From NCBI RefSeq assembly GCF_963662885.1, contig NZ_OY760064.1:479543-543542 (forward strand): a stretch of DNA of 64,000 nucleotides, given 5' to 3'. Source of the DNA: an uncultured Pseudodesulfovibrio sp. Its GTDB lineage: Bacteria; Desulfobacterota; Desulfovibrionia; Desulfovibrionales; Desulfovibrionaceae. Position 1 is the first letter of the stretch. Each line of letters begins with the position of its first letter. Both the position numbers and the translations under genes were made by a program. The notes beneath the pieces were generated by a model. The model made no database searches, was not told the origin of the DNA, and saw nothing but the letters and a program-made list of their open reading frames with translations. Positions 1 through 8,963 of the stretch are shown here, in pieces.

Positions 1-1182
1 AAGGCGGAGATCGAATCCGGCGAGTTCGTCTGGAAGACCGAGATGGAAGACGTTCATATGAACGTCGAGTCCCGGCTGACCGAGATCATCGGGGCGTTGG
101 GCGGCAAGCTGCACACCGCGCGCAGCCGCAACGATCAGGTGGCGCTGGACTTCCGCCTGCATGTGGCCGCCAGGCTGGCCGCCTGGCAGCAGTATCTGGC
201 CTCGCTCATCACGGTCTACGTGGACCGCGCCGAAGAGCACAAGGACACCATGCTGCCCGGCTGCACCCATTTCCAGCCCGCTCAGCCCGTGACCCTGGGT
301 CATCACCTGCTGGCCTATTGCCAGATGTTCAAGCGCGACCATGAGCGCGTGACCGACGCCCTGAAACGGGTCCGTGTCATGCCGCTGGGCGCTGCGGCCC
401 TGGCCGGTACCACGCACCCCGTGAACCCCCAGGCCGTGGCCGACGACCTCGGCCTGCCCGCGACCTTCGCCAACTCCATGGATGCCGTGTCCGACCGTGA
501 CTTCGTGCTGGAAGCCGTCTTCACCGGTTCCCTGGTCATGGCCCACCTGTCGCGCATGTGCGAGGAACTGATCATCTGGGCCAACCCGAATTTCGGTTAC
601 GTCAAGCTGCCCGACCAGTACGCAACGGGCTCCTCGATCATGCCCCAGAAGAAGAACCCCGACGCCTGCGAGATCATGCGCGGCAAGACCGGCCGCGTGG
701 TCGGTTCGCTCATGGGTCTGCTCGTCCTGATCAAGGGGCTGCCCATGACCTACAACCGGGACATGCAGGAAGACAAGGAGCCGTTCTTCGACGCCGACCA
801 TACGGTCACCGCGTCGCTCGGCATCATGGCCGACATGCTCCGGCTCATGGAGTTCGTGCCCGAAAAGATGGCCGCGACCGTCAAGCGCGGGTTCCTCAAC
901 GCCACCGAGCTGGCCGACTACCTGGCCGCCAAGGGCGTGCCTTTCCGCGAGGCGCACCATATCACCGGTGCGGCCGTGGCGTACGCCGAGGGCAAGGGTG
1001 TGGGGCTCGAAGACCTGGAGCTGGACGAGCTGAAGCGTTTCTCCGGCGAGATCGGGGAAGACGTCTATTCCGTGCTCGACTACTCGGCGGCCATTCGGCG
1101 GCGGATCACCCCCGGTGGCACCGGCCCCGATTCGGTGGCCGCGCAGATCAAAGCGTTGAGAGAGTGGCTCGGTTCCCTGTAG
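1..1182 (+). CDS. argH: Argininosuccinate lyase, 5' end outside window
   Basis: Cleaves argininosuccinate to arginine and fumarate, the last step of arginine synthesis (cytoplasmic). The reading frame is open from base 1, before the first Met codon at 43, and 393 residues are visible. The family is about 460 residues, so roughly the first 65-70 codons lie outside the window. The fumarase/aspartase superfamily signature [12 protein letters not shown] is near base 630. The C-terminal part contains [20 protein letters not shown], typical of ArgH. The catalytic loop is intact. No clear terminator hairpin follows. The next gene, ftsH, starts 143 bases on and probably has its own promoter. Confidence 0.96.
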   Translation, partial: KAEIESGEFVWKTEMEDVHMNVESRLTEIIGALGGKLHTARSRNDQVALDFRLHVAARLAAWQQYLASLITVYVDRAEEHKDTMLPGCTHFQPAQPVTLGHHLLAYCQMFKRDHERVTDALKRVRVMPLGAAALAGTTHPVNPQAVADDLGLPATFANSMDAVSDRDFVLEAVFTGSLVMAHLSRMCEELIIWANPNFGYVKLPDQYATGSSIMPQKKNPDACEIMRGKTGRVVGSLMGLLVLIKGLPMTYNRDMQEDKEPFFDADHTVTASLGIMADMLRLMEFVPEKMAATVKRGFLNATELADYLAAKGVPFREAHHITGAAVAYAEGKGVGLEDLELDELKRFSGEIGEDVYSVLDYSAAIRRRITPGGTGPDSVAAQIKALREWLGSL

Positions 1183-1218
1183 AGGCTGTCCGTAATCCGA
1201 GTTTTTTTGCCGAATCAC

Positions 1219-1246
1219 TTGATTTTTCAAACAACGGCATTACTCT
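1219..1246 (+). promoter_or_regulatory. Candidate sigma-70 promoter upstream of ftsH
   Basis: TTGATT (1219-1224), a 16-base spacer and TACTCT (1241-1246) lie in the AT-rich gap between argH and ftsH. The match is only moderate, and no heat-shock sigma-32 consensus was seen. This is inference from position and composition. Confidence 0.3.
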
Positions 1247-1325
1247 AGATTCCTGAATTCGCGGCAAACGCGACGTCAAGCGGGCCCCCCGGGCCGTTTA
1301 TTTGACCCTTACGGAGGACTCTCCT

Positions 1326-3365
1326 TTGAACAACCATATGAAAAATCTTGTCATCTGGGCGATCATCTTCATTTTGATGGTTGTCCTCTTCAACCTTTTC
1401 AACCAGCCCCCTGTGCCCAAGGACACGCCTTCATACAGCGAGTTCCTGTCGATGGTGGACAGCGGAGCCGTGGCCTCGGTCAAGATCCAGGGCCCGAAGA
1501 TTTCCGGCGTAAAGAGCTCCGGCGAGTCGTTCCAGACTTATGCTCCGGACGATCCGAAGATGATCGAGACCCTCATCGGCAAGGGCGTCGAGGTCAAGGC
1601 CGAGCCGCCGGATGAGTCGCCTTGGTACCTGACTCTGCTCCTGTCGTGGTTCCCCATGATCCTGCTCATCGGTGTCTGGATATTCTTCATGCGCCAGATG
1701 CAGGGCGGCGGCAGCGGCGGACGCGGAGCCATGAGCTTCGGCCGGTCCAAGGCCCGCCTGATCAACGAGGAGACCGCCAAGGTTACCTTTGACGACGTGG
1801 CCGGTGTGGACGAAGCCAAGGAAGAGCTTTCCGAGGTCGTGGACTTTCTGCGCGAACCGCGCAAGTTCACCCGCCTGGGCGGCCGTATCCCCAAGGGCGT
1901 GCTCCTGGTGGGCAGCCCGGGTACCGGTAAGACCCTGCTGGCCCGTGCCGTGGCCGGTGAGGCGGGCGTGCCGTTCTATTCCATTTCCGGCTCCGACTTC
2001 GTCGAGATGTTTGTCGGCGTGGGCGCGTCTCGCGTGCGCGACTTGTTCGCACAGGGCAAGAAGAACGCTCCCTGCCTGATCTTCATCGATGAAATCGACG
2101 CCGTTGGCCGTCAGCGTGGCGCCGGCCTGGGCGGTGGACACGACGAACGCGAGCAGACTCTGAACCAGCTGCTTGTCGAAATGGACGGTTTCGAATCCAA
2201 CGAGGGCGTCATCCTGGTGGCCGCCACCAACCGTCCGGACGTACTCGATCCGGCGTTGCTGCGGCCCGGCCGTTTCGACCGCCAGGTTGTCGTACCCAAC
2301 CCCGACCTGCGTGGACGCGAGCGCATCCTCAAGGTGCACAGCCGCAAGACCCCGCTGGCCCCGGCCGTGGACCTGGAGATCATTGCCAGGGGTACCCCCG
2401 GTTTCTCGGGCGCGGATCTGGAAAACCTGGTCAACGAGGCGGCGCTCGGCGCAGCCAAGTTGGGCAAGGATCGGGTCGATATGAGTGATTTCGAGGAGGC
2501 CAAGGACAAGGTCATGATGGGCGGGCGCGAACGCCGGTCCATGATCCTCTCCGAGGACGACAAGAAGACCACGGCCTACCATGAGGGCGGACACGCCCTG
2601 GTGGCCAAGTTCCTGCCCGGAACCGATCCGGTGCACAAGGTCTCCATCATTCCCCGAGGGCGTGCGCTTGGCGTGACCATGCAGCTGCCCGGCGAGGATC
2701 GCCACAATTATTCCAAGGAATACCTGTGCAACAACATGGCCGTGCTCATGGGCGGCCGTGTGGCCGAGGAGGTCGTGCTCGACCAGCTGACCACCGGCGC
2801 CAGCAACGACATAGAGCGGGCCACCAAGACCGCCCACAACATGGTCTGCATGTGGGGCATGTCCGACAAGCTCGGTCCCATGAGTTTCGGTGACAACCAG
2901 GAGCAGGTCTTCCTGGGCCGCGAACTCATCCATAACAAGAACTACGGCGAGGAGACGGCCAAGCTGATCGACTCCGAGGTCCGCCGTTTTGTCGAGGAAG
3001 CCCACGAGAAGGCCACCAACCTGATCAAGGAAAATCGCGAACTGCTCGATGCCATCGCCATGGCCCTATTGGAACGCGAGACCATCTCCGGTCAGGACAT
3101 CGATCTGCTCATGGAAGGCAAGGAATTGCCGCCTGTGGAACCGAACAACAACTCCGGTTCGGGATCGTCCGGCTCCACCGGGTCCGGTACGCCTTCGGGC
3201 TACACTGCCAACGGACGGGCCACCAACGCCGGTCCCGGGTATGAACCAGTGAGTGAAAAACCCGGTGATTCGGCCAAGCCTTCCGGAACCGACGAGGACT
3301 TCATCCTCGATGACGGTGACGGGGAAGGGCGCGACGGAGACGGCGGCGGAAGCAAGTTGCAATAA
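1326..3365 (+). CDS. ftsH: ATP-dependent zinc metalloprotease FtsH
   Basis: Membrane-anchored AAA+ protease that extracts and degrades membrane and regulatory proteins. Two membrane segments lie near the N-terminus, around residues 6-25 and about 100-125, with a periplasmic loop between. They are followed by the AAA domain: Walker A GSPGTGKT at about 197-204, Walker B IFIDEID, and the second region of homology [20 protein letters not shown]. The zinc motif is HEGGH at 419-423. The C-terminal tail is low in complexity (Gly/Ser/Asp rich). The TTG at 1326 is chosen because GGAGG (1313-1317) sits 8 bases upstream; an in-frame ATG lies at 1338 and a less supported TTG at 1302. About 679 residues, slightly long because of the tail. 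folP follows 17 bases later. Confidence 0.96.
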   Translation: MNNHMKNLVIWAIIFILMVVLFNLFNQPPVPKDTPSYSEFLSMVDSGAVASVKIQGPKISGVKSSGESFQTYAPDDPKMIETLIGKGVEVKAEPPDESPWYLTLLLSWFPMILLIGVWIFFMRQMQGGGSGGRGAMSFGRSKARLINEETAKVTFDDVAGVDEAKEELSEVVDFLREPRKFTRLGGRIPKGVLLVGSPGTGKTLLARAVAGEAGVPFYSISGSDFVEMFVGVGASRVRDLFAQGKKNAPCLIFIDEIDAVGRQRGAGLGGGHDEREQTLNQLLVEMDGFESNEGVILVAATNRPDVLDPALLRPGRFDRQVVVPNPDLRGRERILKVHSRKTPLAPAVDLEIIARGTPGFSGADLENLVNEAALGAAKLGKDRVDMSDFEEAKDKVMMGGRERRSMILSEDDKKTTAYHEGGHALVAKFLPGTDPVHKVSIIPRGRALGVTMQLPGEDRHNYSKEYLCNNMAVLMGGRVAEEVVLDQLTTGASNDIERATKTAHNMVCMWGMSDKLGPMSFGDNQEQVFLGRELIHNKNYGEETAKLIDSEVRRFVEEAHEKATNLIKENRELLDAIAMALLERETISGQDIDLLMEGKELPPVEPNNNSGSGSSGSTGSGTPSGYTANGRATNAGPGYEPVSEKPGDSAKPSGTDEDFILDDGDGEGRDGDGGGSKLQ

Positions 3366-3382
3366 TCGGCAAGCGACAGATC

Positions 3383-4222
3383 ATGAAAGATACGACATGG
3401 ACAGTTAAGGGGGGCAAGGTCTTGGGACCTTCCCCCTTTTTTATTGCCGGAATCGTCAATGTGACTCCGGATTCTTTTTACGACGGCGGCACCCATGCCG
3501 ACACGTCGTCGGGGGTGGCCCATGCACTGGAGCTGGCGCGGCAGGGTGCCCACATTCTGGACATCGGCGGCGAGTCCACGCGTCCGTACAGCGACCCGGT
3601 GAGCGAAGCCGAAGAGCTGGATCGCGTACTCCCCGTGGTCGAAGGGTTGGTTGAAGCCGGAACCGACGCGGTCATTTCGGTGGATACATACAAGGCCAGG
3701 GTGGCAGCTCGTTGCCTGGAAGCCGGGGCCGCCATCATCAACGACGTGTCCGGGTTCCGTTTTGAGCCGGAGCTGTTGGACGTGCTCGCCGAATACAAGC
3801 CGGGCTACGTGCTCATGCACTCTCTGGGCAAACCCGAGACCATGCAGGACGAGCCGCGCTACGATGACGTGGTCGGCGAGATCATGACCTTTTTCGAGGA
3901 GCGGCTATCGGTTTTGGAACAGGCCGGACTGCCTCTTGACCGGGTCGTTTTGGATCCGGGCATCGGGTTCGGCAAAAAACTGGAACACAACCTGGCCATT
4001 TTGCGGGAGATCGAGCGATTCAATGCGCTTGGCCTGCCCGTCTACATGGGGTTGTCCAATAAATCCATCTGGCAGGGGTTGGTGGGAGCAGCGGCTGGAG
4101 AGCGGCAGAACGCCACTCAGGCGGCCACGGCCGTGCTCGCGGCCAAGGGCGTTCCCATCCATCGCGTGCACGAAGTGCAATTAACGCGACAGACATTGAC
4201 CATAGCTCGTGAATTGGCGTAG
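3383..4222 (+). CDS. folP: Dihydropteroate synthase
   Basis: Condenses p-aminobenzoate with dihydropterin pyrophosphate in folate synthesis; the sulfonamide target. 279 residues, normal length. The N-terminal signature is IVNVTPDSFYDGG, followed by DIGGESTRP and, further on, NDVSGF and DPGIGFGK, all TIM-barrel loop motifs that bind pterin and pyrophosphate. The gene lies between ftsH and cdaA with short spacers on both sides (17 and 9 bases), so co-transcription is likely. The ftsH-folP pairing is common in bacteria. Confidence 0.96.
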   Translation: MKDTTWTVKGGKVLGPSPFFIAGIVNVTPDSFYDGGTHADTSSGVAHALELARQGAHILDIGGESTRPYSDPVSEAEELDRVLPVVEGLVEAGTDAVISVDTYKARVAARCLEAGAAIINDVSGFRFEPELLDVLAEYKPGYVLMHSLGKPETMQDEPRYDDVVGEIMTFFEERLSVLEQAGLPLDRVVLDPGIGFGKKLEHNLAILREIERFNALGLPVYMGLSNKSIWQGLVGAAAGERQNATQAATAVLAAKGVPIHRVHEVQLTRQTLTIARELA

Positions 4223-4231
4223 TTAAAGCAC

Positions 4232-4981
4232 ATGTTTGAGCTTTTCGGTATTCAAGTCACCTGGAGGGTCCTGCTCGATATCGGGCTGGTGGCCTTTATC
4301 TATTACAATATCATCGTGCTCGTCCGTGGGACCCGCGCTGCCGCCGTGCTTTACGGCCTGGTAGTGGTGCTGGTGATCTACTACGTGGCCGAGAAGTTCA
4401 ACCTCTACACCCTGAACGCTCTGCTCGGGGAATTCCTGACCTCTTTGTTCCTGGTGGTGGTCATTCTTTTCAAGACCGACATCCGCAAGGCGCTCGCTTC
4501 GGTGGGCACCAGACGTTTCTGGAACAAATCCAACGTGCGAGACGACACGCTGGACCAGTTGACCCAGGCGGTCATGACCATGTCGCATACCTCTACGGGC
4601 GCGATCATCGTAATCGAGAAGAACATGCCGCTGGGCGACATCATCGAGCGCGGCATCGAGCTGGACGCCAAGGTCAACAAGGAACTCATCGAGACCATCT
4701 TCTTTTCGGACACCCCCCTGCACGACGGGGCGGTCATCGTCCGCCGGGACCGCATCGTTGCGGCAGCCTGTATTCTGCCCCTGTCCAACAAGCTCCGGGG
4801 CCAGCCCATGTACGGGACTCGCCACCGGGCCGCGCTGGGCATTTCCGAAGGCTCGGACGCCATCACCGTGGTGGTCTCCGAGGAGCGGGGCGAAGTTTCC
4901 GTGGCCATGAACGGCCGCCTGACCACCAGCCTGGACGAGACGCGCCTGCGGCGTGTGCTCAAGAACGCTTTGGGGCGTTGA
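4232..4981 (+). CDS. cdaA: Membrane diadenylate cyclase CdaA (c-di-AMP synthase)
   Basis: Makes cyclic di-AMP from two ATP. 249 residues: three N-terminal membrane segments (about residues 10-80) and a cytoplasmic DAC (DisA_N) domain. The two catalytic motifs are present, DGA at 165-167 and RHR at 197-199. The order cdaA - YbbR protein - glmM is the conserved c-di-AMP gene cluster known best from Firmicutes and also found in Desulfovibrio relatives. Its stop (4979-4981) lies one base before the cdaR start, so the two are probably translationally coupled. In known systems the YbbR partner and GlmM modulate the cyclase. Confidence 0.94.
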   Translation: MFELFGIQVTWRVLLDIGLVAFIYYNIIVLVRGTRAAAVLYGLVVVLVIYYVAEKFNLYTLNALLGEFLTSLFLVVVILFKTDIRKALASVGTRRFWNKSNVRDDTLDQLTQAVMTMSHTSTGAIIVIEKNMPLGDIIERGIELDAKVNKELIETIFFSDTPLHDGAVIVRRDRIVAAACILPLSNKLRGQPMYGTRHRAALGISEGSDAITVVVSEERGEVSVAMNGRLTTSLDETRLRRVLKNALGR

Positions 4982-4982
4982 T

Positions 4983-5888
4983 ATGTTGAGAAACTGGCAA
5001 ACCATACTGCTGTCCATCGCCCTGGCCGTGTTCACCTGGTTCCTGGTCACCGGCCGGGAGGTCGTGGAAACCTGGGTGGACATGCCCGTGGTCATGACCA
5101 ACCCGCCCGAGGGCTTGATTATCGAGGACGGCCTGGTGGACAAGATCCAGGTCCGGTTGCGCGGTCCAAAGGGATTGGTCGGCAACCTTTCCTCCCAGAA
5201 CCTGGCCTATCCGGTCAACGTCAGCAATCTCAAGATCGGCGAGCAGGTGGTGGACATCGATCCGGCCAAGATTCCCTTGTCCTCTACCTACGAGATCATC
5301 GAGGTCAGACCCAACCGGCTGCGCCTTTTGGTGGATCGGCGTATCTCCAAGAAGATCGCCGTGGAAGCATCCTGGGCGGGCAACCTCAATGCCGATTACA
5401 AGCTGCAGGAAGTCACGGCCTCCCCCGATGTGGTCACCGTCAGGGGGCCCGAGACCCAGTTGCGCAAAATTTCCAAGACCCGCGTTGTCCTGAAAGGCGA
5501 TTTCCCGGAAGACGTACCCCGGTCCTGGGCCGAGGACGTGGCTCTGGAGGTCCCCGACGAGATCGAGGCCCTGCCCGGTCAGGTCAATGTTGAGGCGTTT
5601 TTCGCGCCCAAGACCCGTGAGATATGGGTCAAGGTGCCCATTGAGTACCAGGACCCTGAAGGGTTCAAGGTTACTGTCCATCAGCGGTACGTCCGCCTGC
5701 TCATCCAGGGGCCGGTCTTCCTGTTCCACGATGACGAGTACCGCAAAGCCATATTGGCCTCGGTGGCCTTCGGCGAAAAGGTCGGTGAGGGACAGTTCGA
5801 GATGAACTATGACGTGACCCTCCCCGAAGGGTGCAGGCTCGAAAAGAAAAATCCAGAGACGGTCACAACCGTCTTCAAGAAGAATTAG
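4983..5888 (+). CDS. YbbR-domain regulator of the diadenylate cyclase (CdaR-like)
   Basis: 301 residues with one N-terminal membrane anchor (about residues 4-25) and an extracytoplasmic part holding several YbbR-type beta domains. Start is the ATG at 4983, one base after the cdaA stop; an upstream in-frame start at 4953 would lie inside cdaA. In Gram-positive bacteria CdaR binds CdaA at the membrane and tunes c-di-AMP output. A similar role here is inferred from gene order and fold. Family assignment is firm, regulatory function is inference. Confidence 0.88.
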   Translation: MLRNWQTILLSIALAVFTWFLVTGREVVETWVDMPVVMTNPPEGLIIEDGLVDKIQVRLRGPKGLVGNLSSQNLAYPVNVSNLKIGEQVVDIDPAKIPLSSTYEIIEVRPNRLRLLVDRRISKKIAVEASWAGNLNADYKLQEVTASPDVVTVRGPETQLRKISKTRVVLKGDFPEDVPRSWAEDVALEVPDEIEALPGQVNVEAFFAPKTREIWVKVPIEYQDPEGFKVTVHQRYVRLLIQGPVFLFHDDEYRKAILASVAFGEKVGEGQFEMNYDVTLPEGCRLEKKNPETVTTVFKKN

Positions 5889-5919
5889 CCGCTGCACGAG
5901 CGGCATCTTGGAGTATCCC

Positions 5920-7272
5920 ATGAAACAGAGACTCTTCGGAACCGACGGTCTGCGGGGGCAGGGGAACATTTTCCCCATGACGCCCGAGATCGCGCTCCGG
6001 CTCGGCCTGGCTGCAGGCCAATACTTCCGTAACGGCAACAAGCATCACCGGGTGGTCATCGGCAAGGATACCCGGCTGTCCGGCTATGTTTTCGAGACCG
6101 CCCTGACCAGCGGCCTGTGCGCCAACGGCATGGACGTTTTTCTGGTCGGCCCCATGCCCACCCCGGCCATATCCTTTTTGACCCGGAACATGCGCGCCGA
6201 CCTCGGCGTGGTCATCTCCGCCTCGCACAACCCGTTCATGGATAACGGCATCAAGTTTTTCGACCGCAACGGGTTCAAGCTCCCGGACGAAGTCGAGGAT
6301 GAAATCAGCGAGCTGGTCCTGGGCAAGGACACCCAGTGGGATTACCCCGCGGCTGAGGAGGTGGGCCGTGCCCACCGCATCGCCGACGCGCCCGGGCGGT
6401 ACATCGTCTATCTGAAGAACAGCTTTTCTCCGCATCTGACCCTGGACGGGGTCAAGATCGTGCTCGACTGCGCCCATGGCGCGGCCTATGGCGTGGCCCC
6501 GTACGTGCTGGAAGAACTCGGCGCGGAGGTCGTCACCGTGGGCGTGGCCCCGGACGGCCTGAACATCAACCAGAAGTGCGGCTCGCTCTATCCCGAGGTC
6601 ATCGCCCGGATGGTGGTGGAGGAGGGTGCCGACATGGGCATCGCCCTGGACGGCGACGCGGACCGGCTCATCGTCTGCGACGAGAATGGTCGCATACTCG
6701 ACGGCGATCAGATCATGGCGCTCTGCGCTCTGGAGCTGCTCGAGAAGGACAGCCTGCCGGGCAACATGCTCGTGGCCACTGTCATGTCCAACATGGCGCT
6801 CGAGTTGTTCATGAAGGAGCACGGCGGGCAACTGCTGCGTACCGACGTGGGCGACCGCTATGTGGTCGAGGCCATGCGCCGCGAGGGCGCGGTGCTCGGC
6901 GGAGAGCAGTCAGGACACCTGATTTTCATGGACCATTCCACTACCGGCGACGGCCTGCTGGCCGCGTTGCAACTGCTGCGCATCATGCGCGAGCGGGAGC
7001 GGCCCCTGTCCGAACTGGCCGGCTTGCTCGAACCATTTCCCCAGATGCTTCAAAACGTCCACGTCAAGCGCAAGATTCCCTTTGATCAGGCTCCTGAGGT
7101 CCAGGAGGCCGTGCGCAAGGTCGAGGCCGCGCTCCAAGGCAAGGGCCGTGTGCTCCTGCGTTATTCCGGCACCGAAGCGGTCTGCCGCGTCATGGTCGAG
7201 GCCGCCGACCCGGCTCTTGTGGAGCGTTATACCGGCGACATCGTCGAGGCGTGCGAGAAGTATCTGAAATAG
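5920..7272 (+). CDS. glmM: Phosphoglucosamine mutase
   Basis: Converts glucosamine-6-phosphate to glucosamine-1-phosphate for UDP-GlcNAc, feeding peptidoglycan and LPS. 450 residues, the family length. N-terminus FGTDGLRG. The active-site serine loop [16 protein letters not shown] has its phosphorylated Ser at residue 102. The metal-binding loop DGDADR and the C-terminal phosphate loop [12 protein letters not shown] are present. The ATG at 5920 is preferred over the in-frame TTG at 5908, because TTGGAG just before it serves as ribosome binding site. Third gene of the c-di-AMP cluster. Confidence 0.96.
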   Translation: MKQRLFGTDGLRGQGNIFPMTPEIALRLGLAAGQYFRNGNKHHRVVIGKDTRLSGYVFETALTSGLCANGMDVFLVGPMPTPAISFLTRNMRADLGVVISASHNPFMDNGIKFFDRNGFKLPDEVEDEISELVLGKDTQWDYPAAEEVGRAHRIADAPGRYIVYLKNSFSPHLTLDGVKIVLDCAHGAAYGVAPYVLEELGAEVVTVGVAPDGLNINQKCGSLYPEVIARMVVEEGADMGIALDGDADRLIVCDENGRILDGDQIMALCALELLEKDSLPGNMLVATVMSNMALELFMKEHGGQLLRTDVGDRYVVEAMRREGAVLGGEQSGHLIFMDHSTTGDGLLAALQLLRIMRERERPLSELAGLLEPFPQMLQNVHVKRKIPFDQAPEVQEAVRKVEAALQGKGRVLLRYSGTEAVCRVMVEAADPALVERYTGDIVEACEKYLK

Positions 7273-7297
7273 GACAACCACCACAGTGGAGGATCAT

Positions 7298-8170
7298 ATG
7301 GAAATCACCAAAGCCGTCATCCCGGTCGCAGGCTGGGGCACCCGTTCGCTGCCGGCCACCAAGAACGTCCCCAAGGAGATGCTGCCCATCTTCCGCAAGC
7401 CCATCGTGCAGTACATCGTGGAAGAGGGTATTGCCGCAGGCCTGAAGGACGTGGTCTTCATCACCAACCAGAACAAGACCATCATCGAAGATCACTTCGA
7501 CCGCAACTTCCTCCTGGAACAGCTTCTGGAGCGGGCGGGCAAGACCGCCATGCTCGAAGAGGTTCGGCGCGTTGCCAGCCTGGTCAACGTCATCGGCGTG
7601 CGTCAGAAGGAACAGCTCGGCCTGGGCCACGCGGTGCTTTCCGCCCGTGAAGTCTGCCAGAACGAGCCGTTCGCGGTCATGCTCGGCGACGACCTCATGT
7701 TCGGCGTGCAGGCCGGCATCGGCGAGCTGCTCAAGGCCGCCCGGGAGACCGGCAAGGCCGTGGTCGGCGTCATCGAAGTGCCCAAGTCCAAGGTCAGTCG
7801 TTACGGCGTGATCAAGGGCGAGCCCATCGATTCGCATACCTACCGGGTGACCAATCTGGTCGAGAAGCCTTCGCCCGAGAAAGCGCCGTCCAACCTGGCC
7901 ATCATCGGCCGCTATGTCCTGCTGCCCGAAATCTTCGACATCCTCGAGGGTCAGCGCGCGGGCGTGGGCGGTGAAATCCAGCTGACCGACGCCTTGCAGG
8001 GGTTGGCCGACCAGGATAAACTCATCGCCGTCCGTCTGGCCGGACAACGATTTGACGCGGGCGACTGGGTGGAATATCTCACCGCCAACATCTACTTTGC
8101 CTTGCAGGACGAAGAACTGCGCGACGATCTGGTCAAGCGGCTGCAAGAGTTGCTTTCCTGCTCGTCCTAA
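7298..8170 (+). CDS. galU: UTP--glucose-1-phosphate uridylyltransferase
   Basis: Makes UDP-glucose, the precursor of surface polysaccharides and of UDP-glucuronate. 290 residues. The N-terminal nucleotidyltransferase signature AVIPVAGWGTRSLPATK is followed by KEMLPI, and GDDLMFG provides the metal-binding acidic residues. ATG 7298 is preceded by GTGGAGG; an in-frame GTG at 7286 is less likely. UDP-glucose from this enzyme could supply the UDP-glucuronate route that ends in the decarboxylase at 29154-30104. Confidence 0.95.
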   Translation: MEITKAVIPVAGWGTRSLPATKNVPKEMLPIFRKPIVQYIVEEGIAAGLKDVVFITNQNKTIIEDHFDRNFLLEQLLERAGKTAMLEEVRRVASLVNVIGVRQKEQLGLGHAVLSAREVCQNEPFAVMLGDDLMFGVQAGIGELLKAARETGKAVVGVIEVPKSKVSRYGVIKGEPIDSHTYRVTNLVEKPSPEKAPSNLAIIGRYVLLPEIFDILEGQRAGVGGEIQLTDALQGLADQDKLIAVRLAGQRFDAGDWVEYLTANIYFALQDEELRDDLVKRLQELLSCSS

Positions 8171-8183
8171 CACGCACCCAATG

Positions 8184-8205
8184 GGCGGGCGCATGAGCGC
8201 CCGCC
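8184..8205 (+). terminator. Hairpin after galU
   Basis: Perfect 9-bp GC stem (GGCGGGCGC / GCGCCCGCC) with the 4-base loop ATGA, 13 bases after the galU stop. No long U run follows, so it may be an attenuating or mRNA-stabilising hairpin rather than a full intrinsic terminator. Confidence 0.45.
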
Positions 8206-8230
8206 TTCATATCCGTAATCCAGAGAGAAC

Positions 8231-8956
8231 ATGAAGACCCTGTTGACGATTCTTATGGTGTGTCTGACCGCGATTCCTTCCTTTGCCTTCGTACCCGACG
8301 GCGACGAGTTGACCGCGCGTATGCAGAAGAACTACGGCCCCGTGCATTCCTGGCAGGCCCGGATGACCTTCCCGGATTACCCCGGGGTGTCCGTGGAGCT
8401 GTGGTACGCGCGGGGAAAGTGGCGTCAACAGTGGCAGGCGGGAGACAAGGCCGTGGCCGTTGGGTCGTTCGGCAATGTGGTCGGGGCATGCACTGCAGGA
8501 GCTTTCCCCGTATCGCCCTTGTTCGTCTGGATGGTCCCCAATCCGGTCAAGACCTGGCAGTCATGGGGCGTGGACGTGACCTCCGGCAGCTACGGATTCT
8601 GCGGGGAGGACCCGTGCCTCATGCTTGGCGCGGATGCCGCCGACCAGGAAAAGCCCGCAATTTATCTCAACAATGAGGATCTCGCGCCGCTGACAGTCCG
8701 TTACGCCTCGGACACTGGTATGATAACCGTGGAGTTTTCCGATTACCGGACCTTTGCGGGGTATCGCATGCCGCAGCAGGTGGTGGTCCGCTCCAGCCAG
8801 GGCGATTTGACGGCCCGTGTCGAGTGGGTACGGCTCAACGGCGCGGACGGCGAGGAACTTTTCGCCCGCGATGCCCTCGACCCCACCCCGTGCGCCGAAC
8901 CGCCCATGCCGTTCGACCTGTTGCGCCGGGCATTCCATTATCCTCAAGCCAAGTAA
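8231..8956 (+). CDS. Secreted protein of unknown function, LolA-like fold possible
   Basis: 241 residues with a clear Sec signal peptide (MKTLLTILMVCLTAIPSFAF, cleavage near residue 19). The mature part is rich in beta-strand-like segments and has a few cysteines (SYGFCGEDPC). The overall look, a periplasmic protein that evaluates an RMTFPDYPG... strand pattern, resembles LolA/outer-membrane-lipoprotein-sorting-like proteins, but I cannot see a decisive motif. It lies 8 bases upstream of priA and may share its transcript, with no obvious functional link. Confidence 0.7.
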   Translation: MKTLLTILMVCLTAIPSFAFVPDGDELTARMQKNYGPVHSWQARMTFPDYPGVSVELWYARGKWRQQWQAGDKAVAVGSFGNVVGACTAGAFPVSPLFVWMVPNPVKTWQSWGVDVTSGSYGFCGEDPCLMLGADAADQEKPAIYLNNEDLAPLTVRYASDTGMITVEFSDYRTFAGYRMPQQVVVRSSQGDLTARVEWVRLNGADGEELFARDALDPTPCAEPPMPFDLLRRAFHYPQAK

Positions 8957-8963
8957 AGCCGCC

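Noticed and set aside
1431..3005. 524-residue - strand open frame
   Set aside because: Antisense of ftsH in GC-rich DNA; no domain character.
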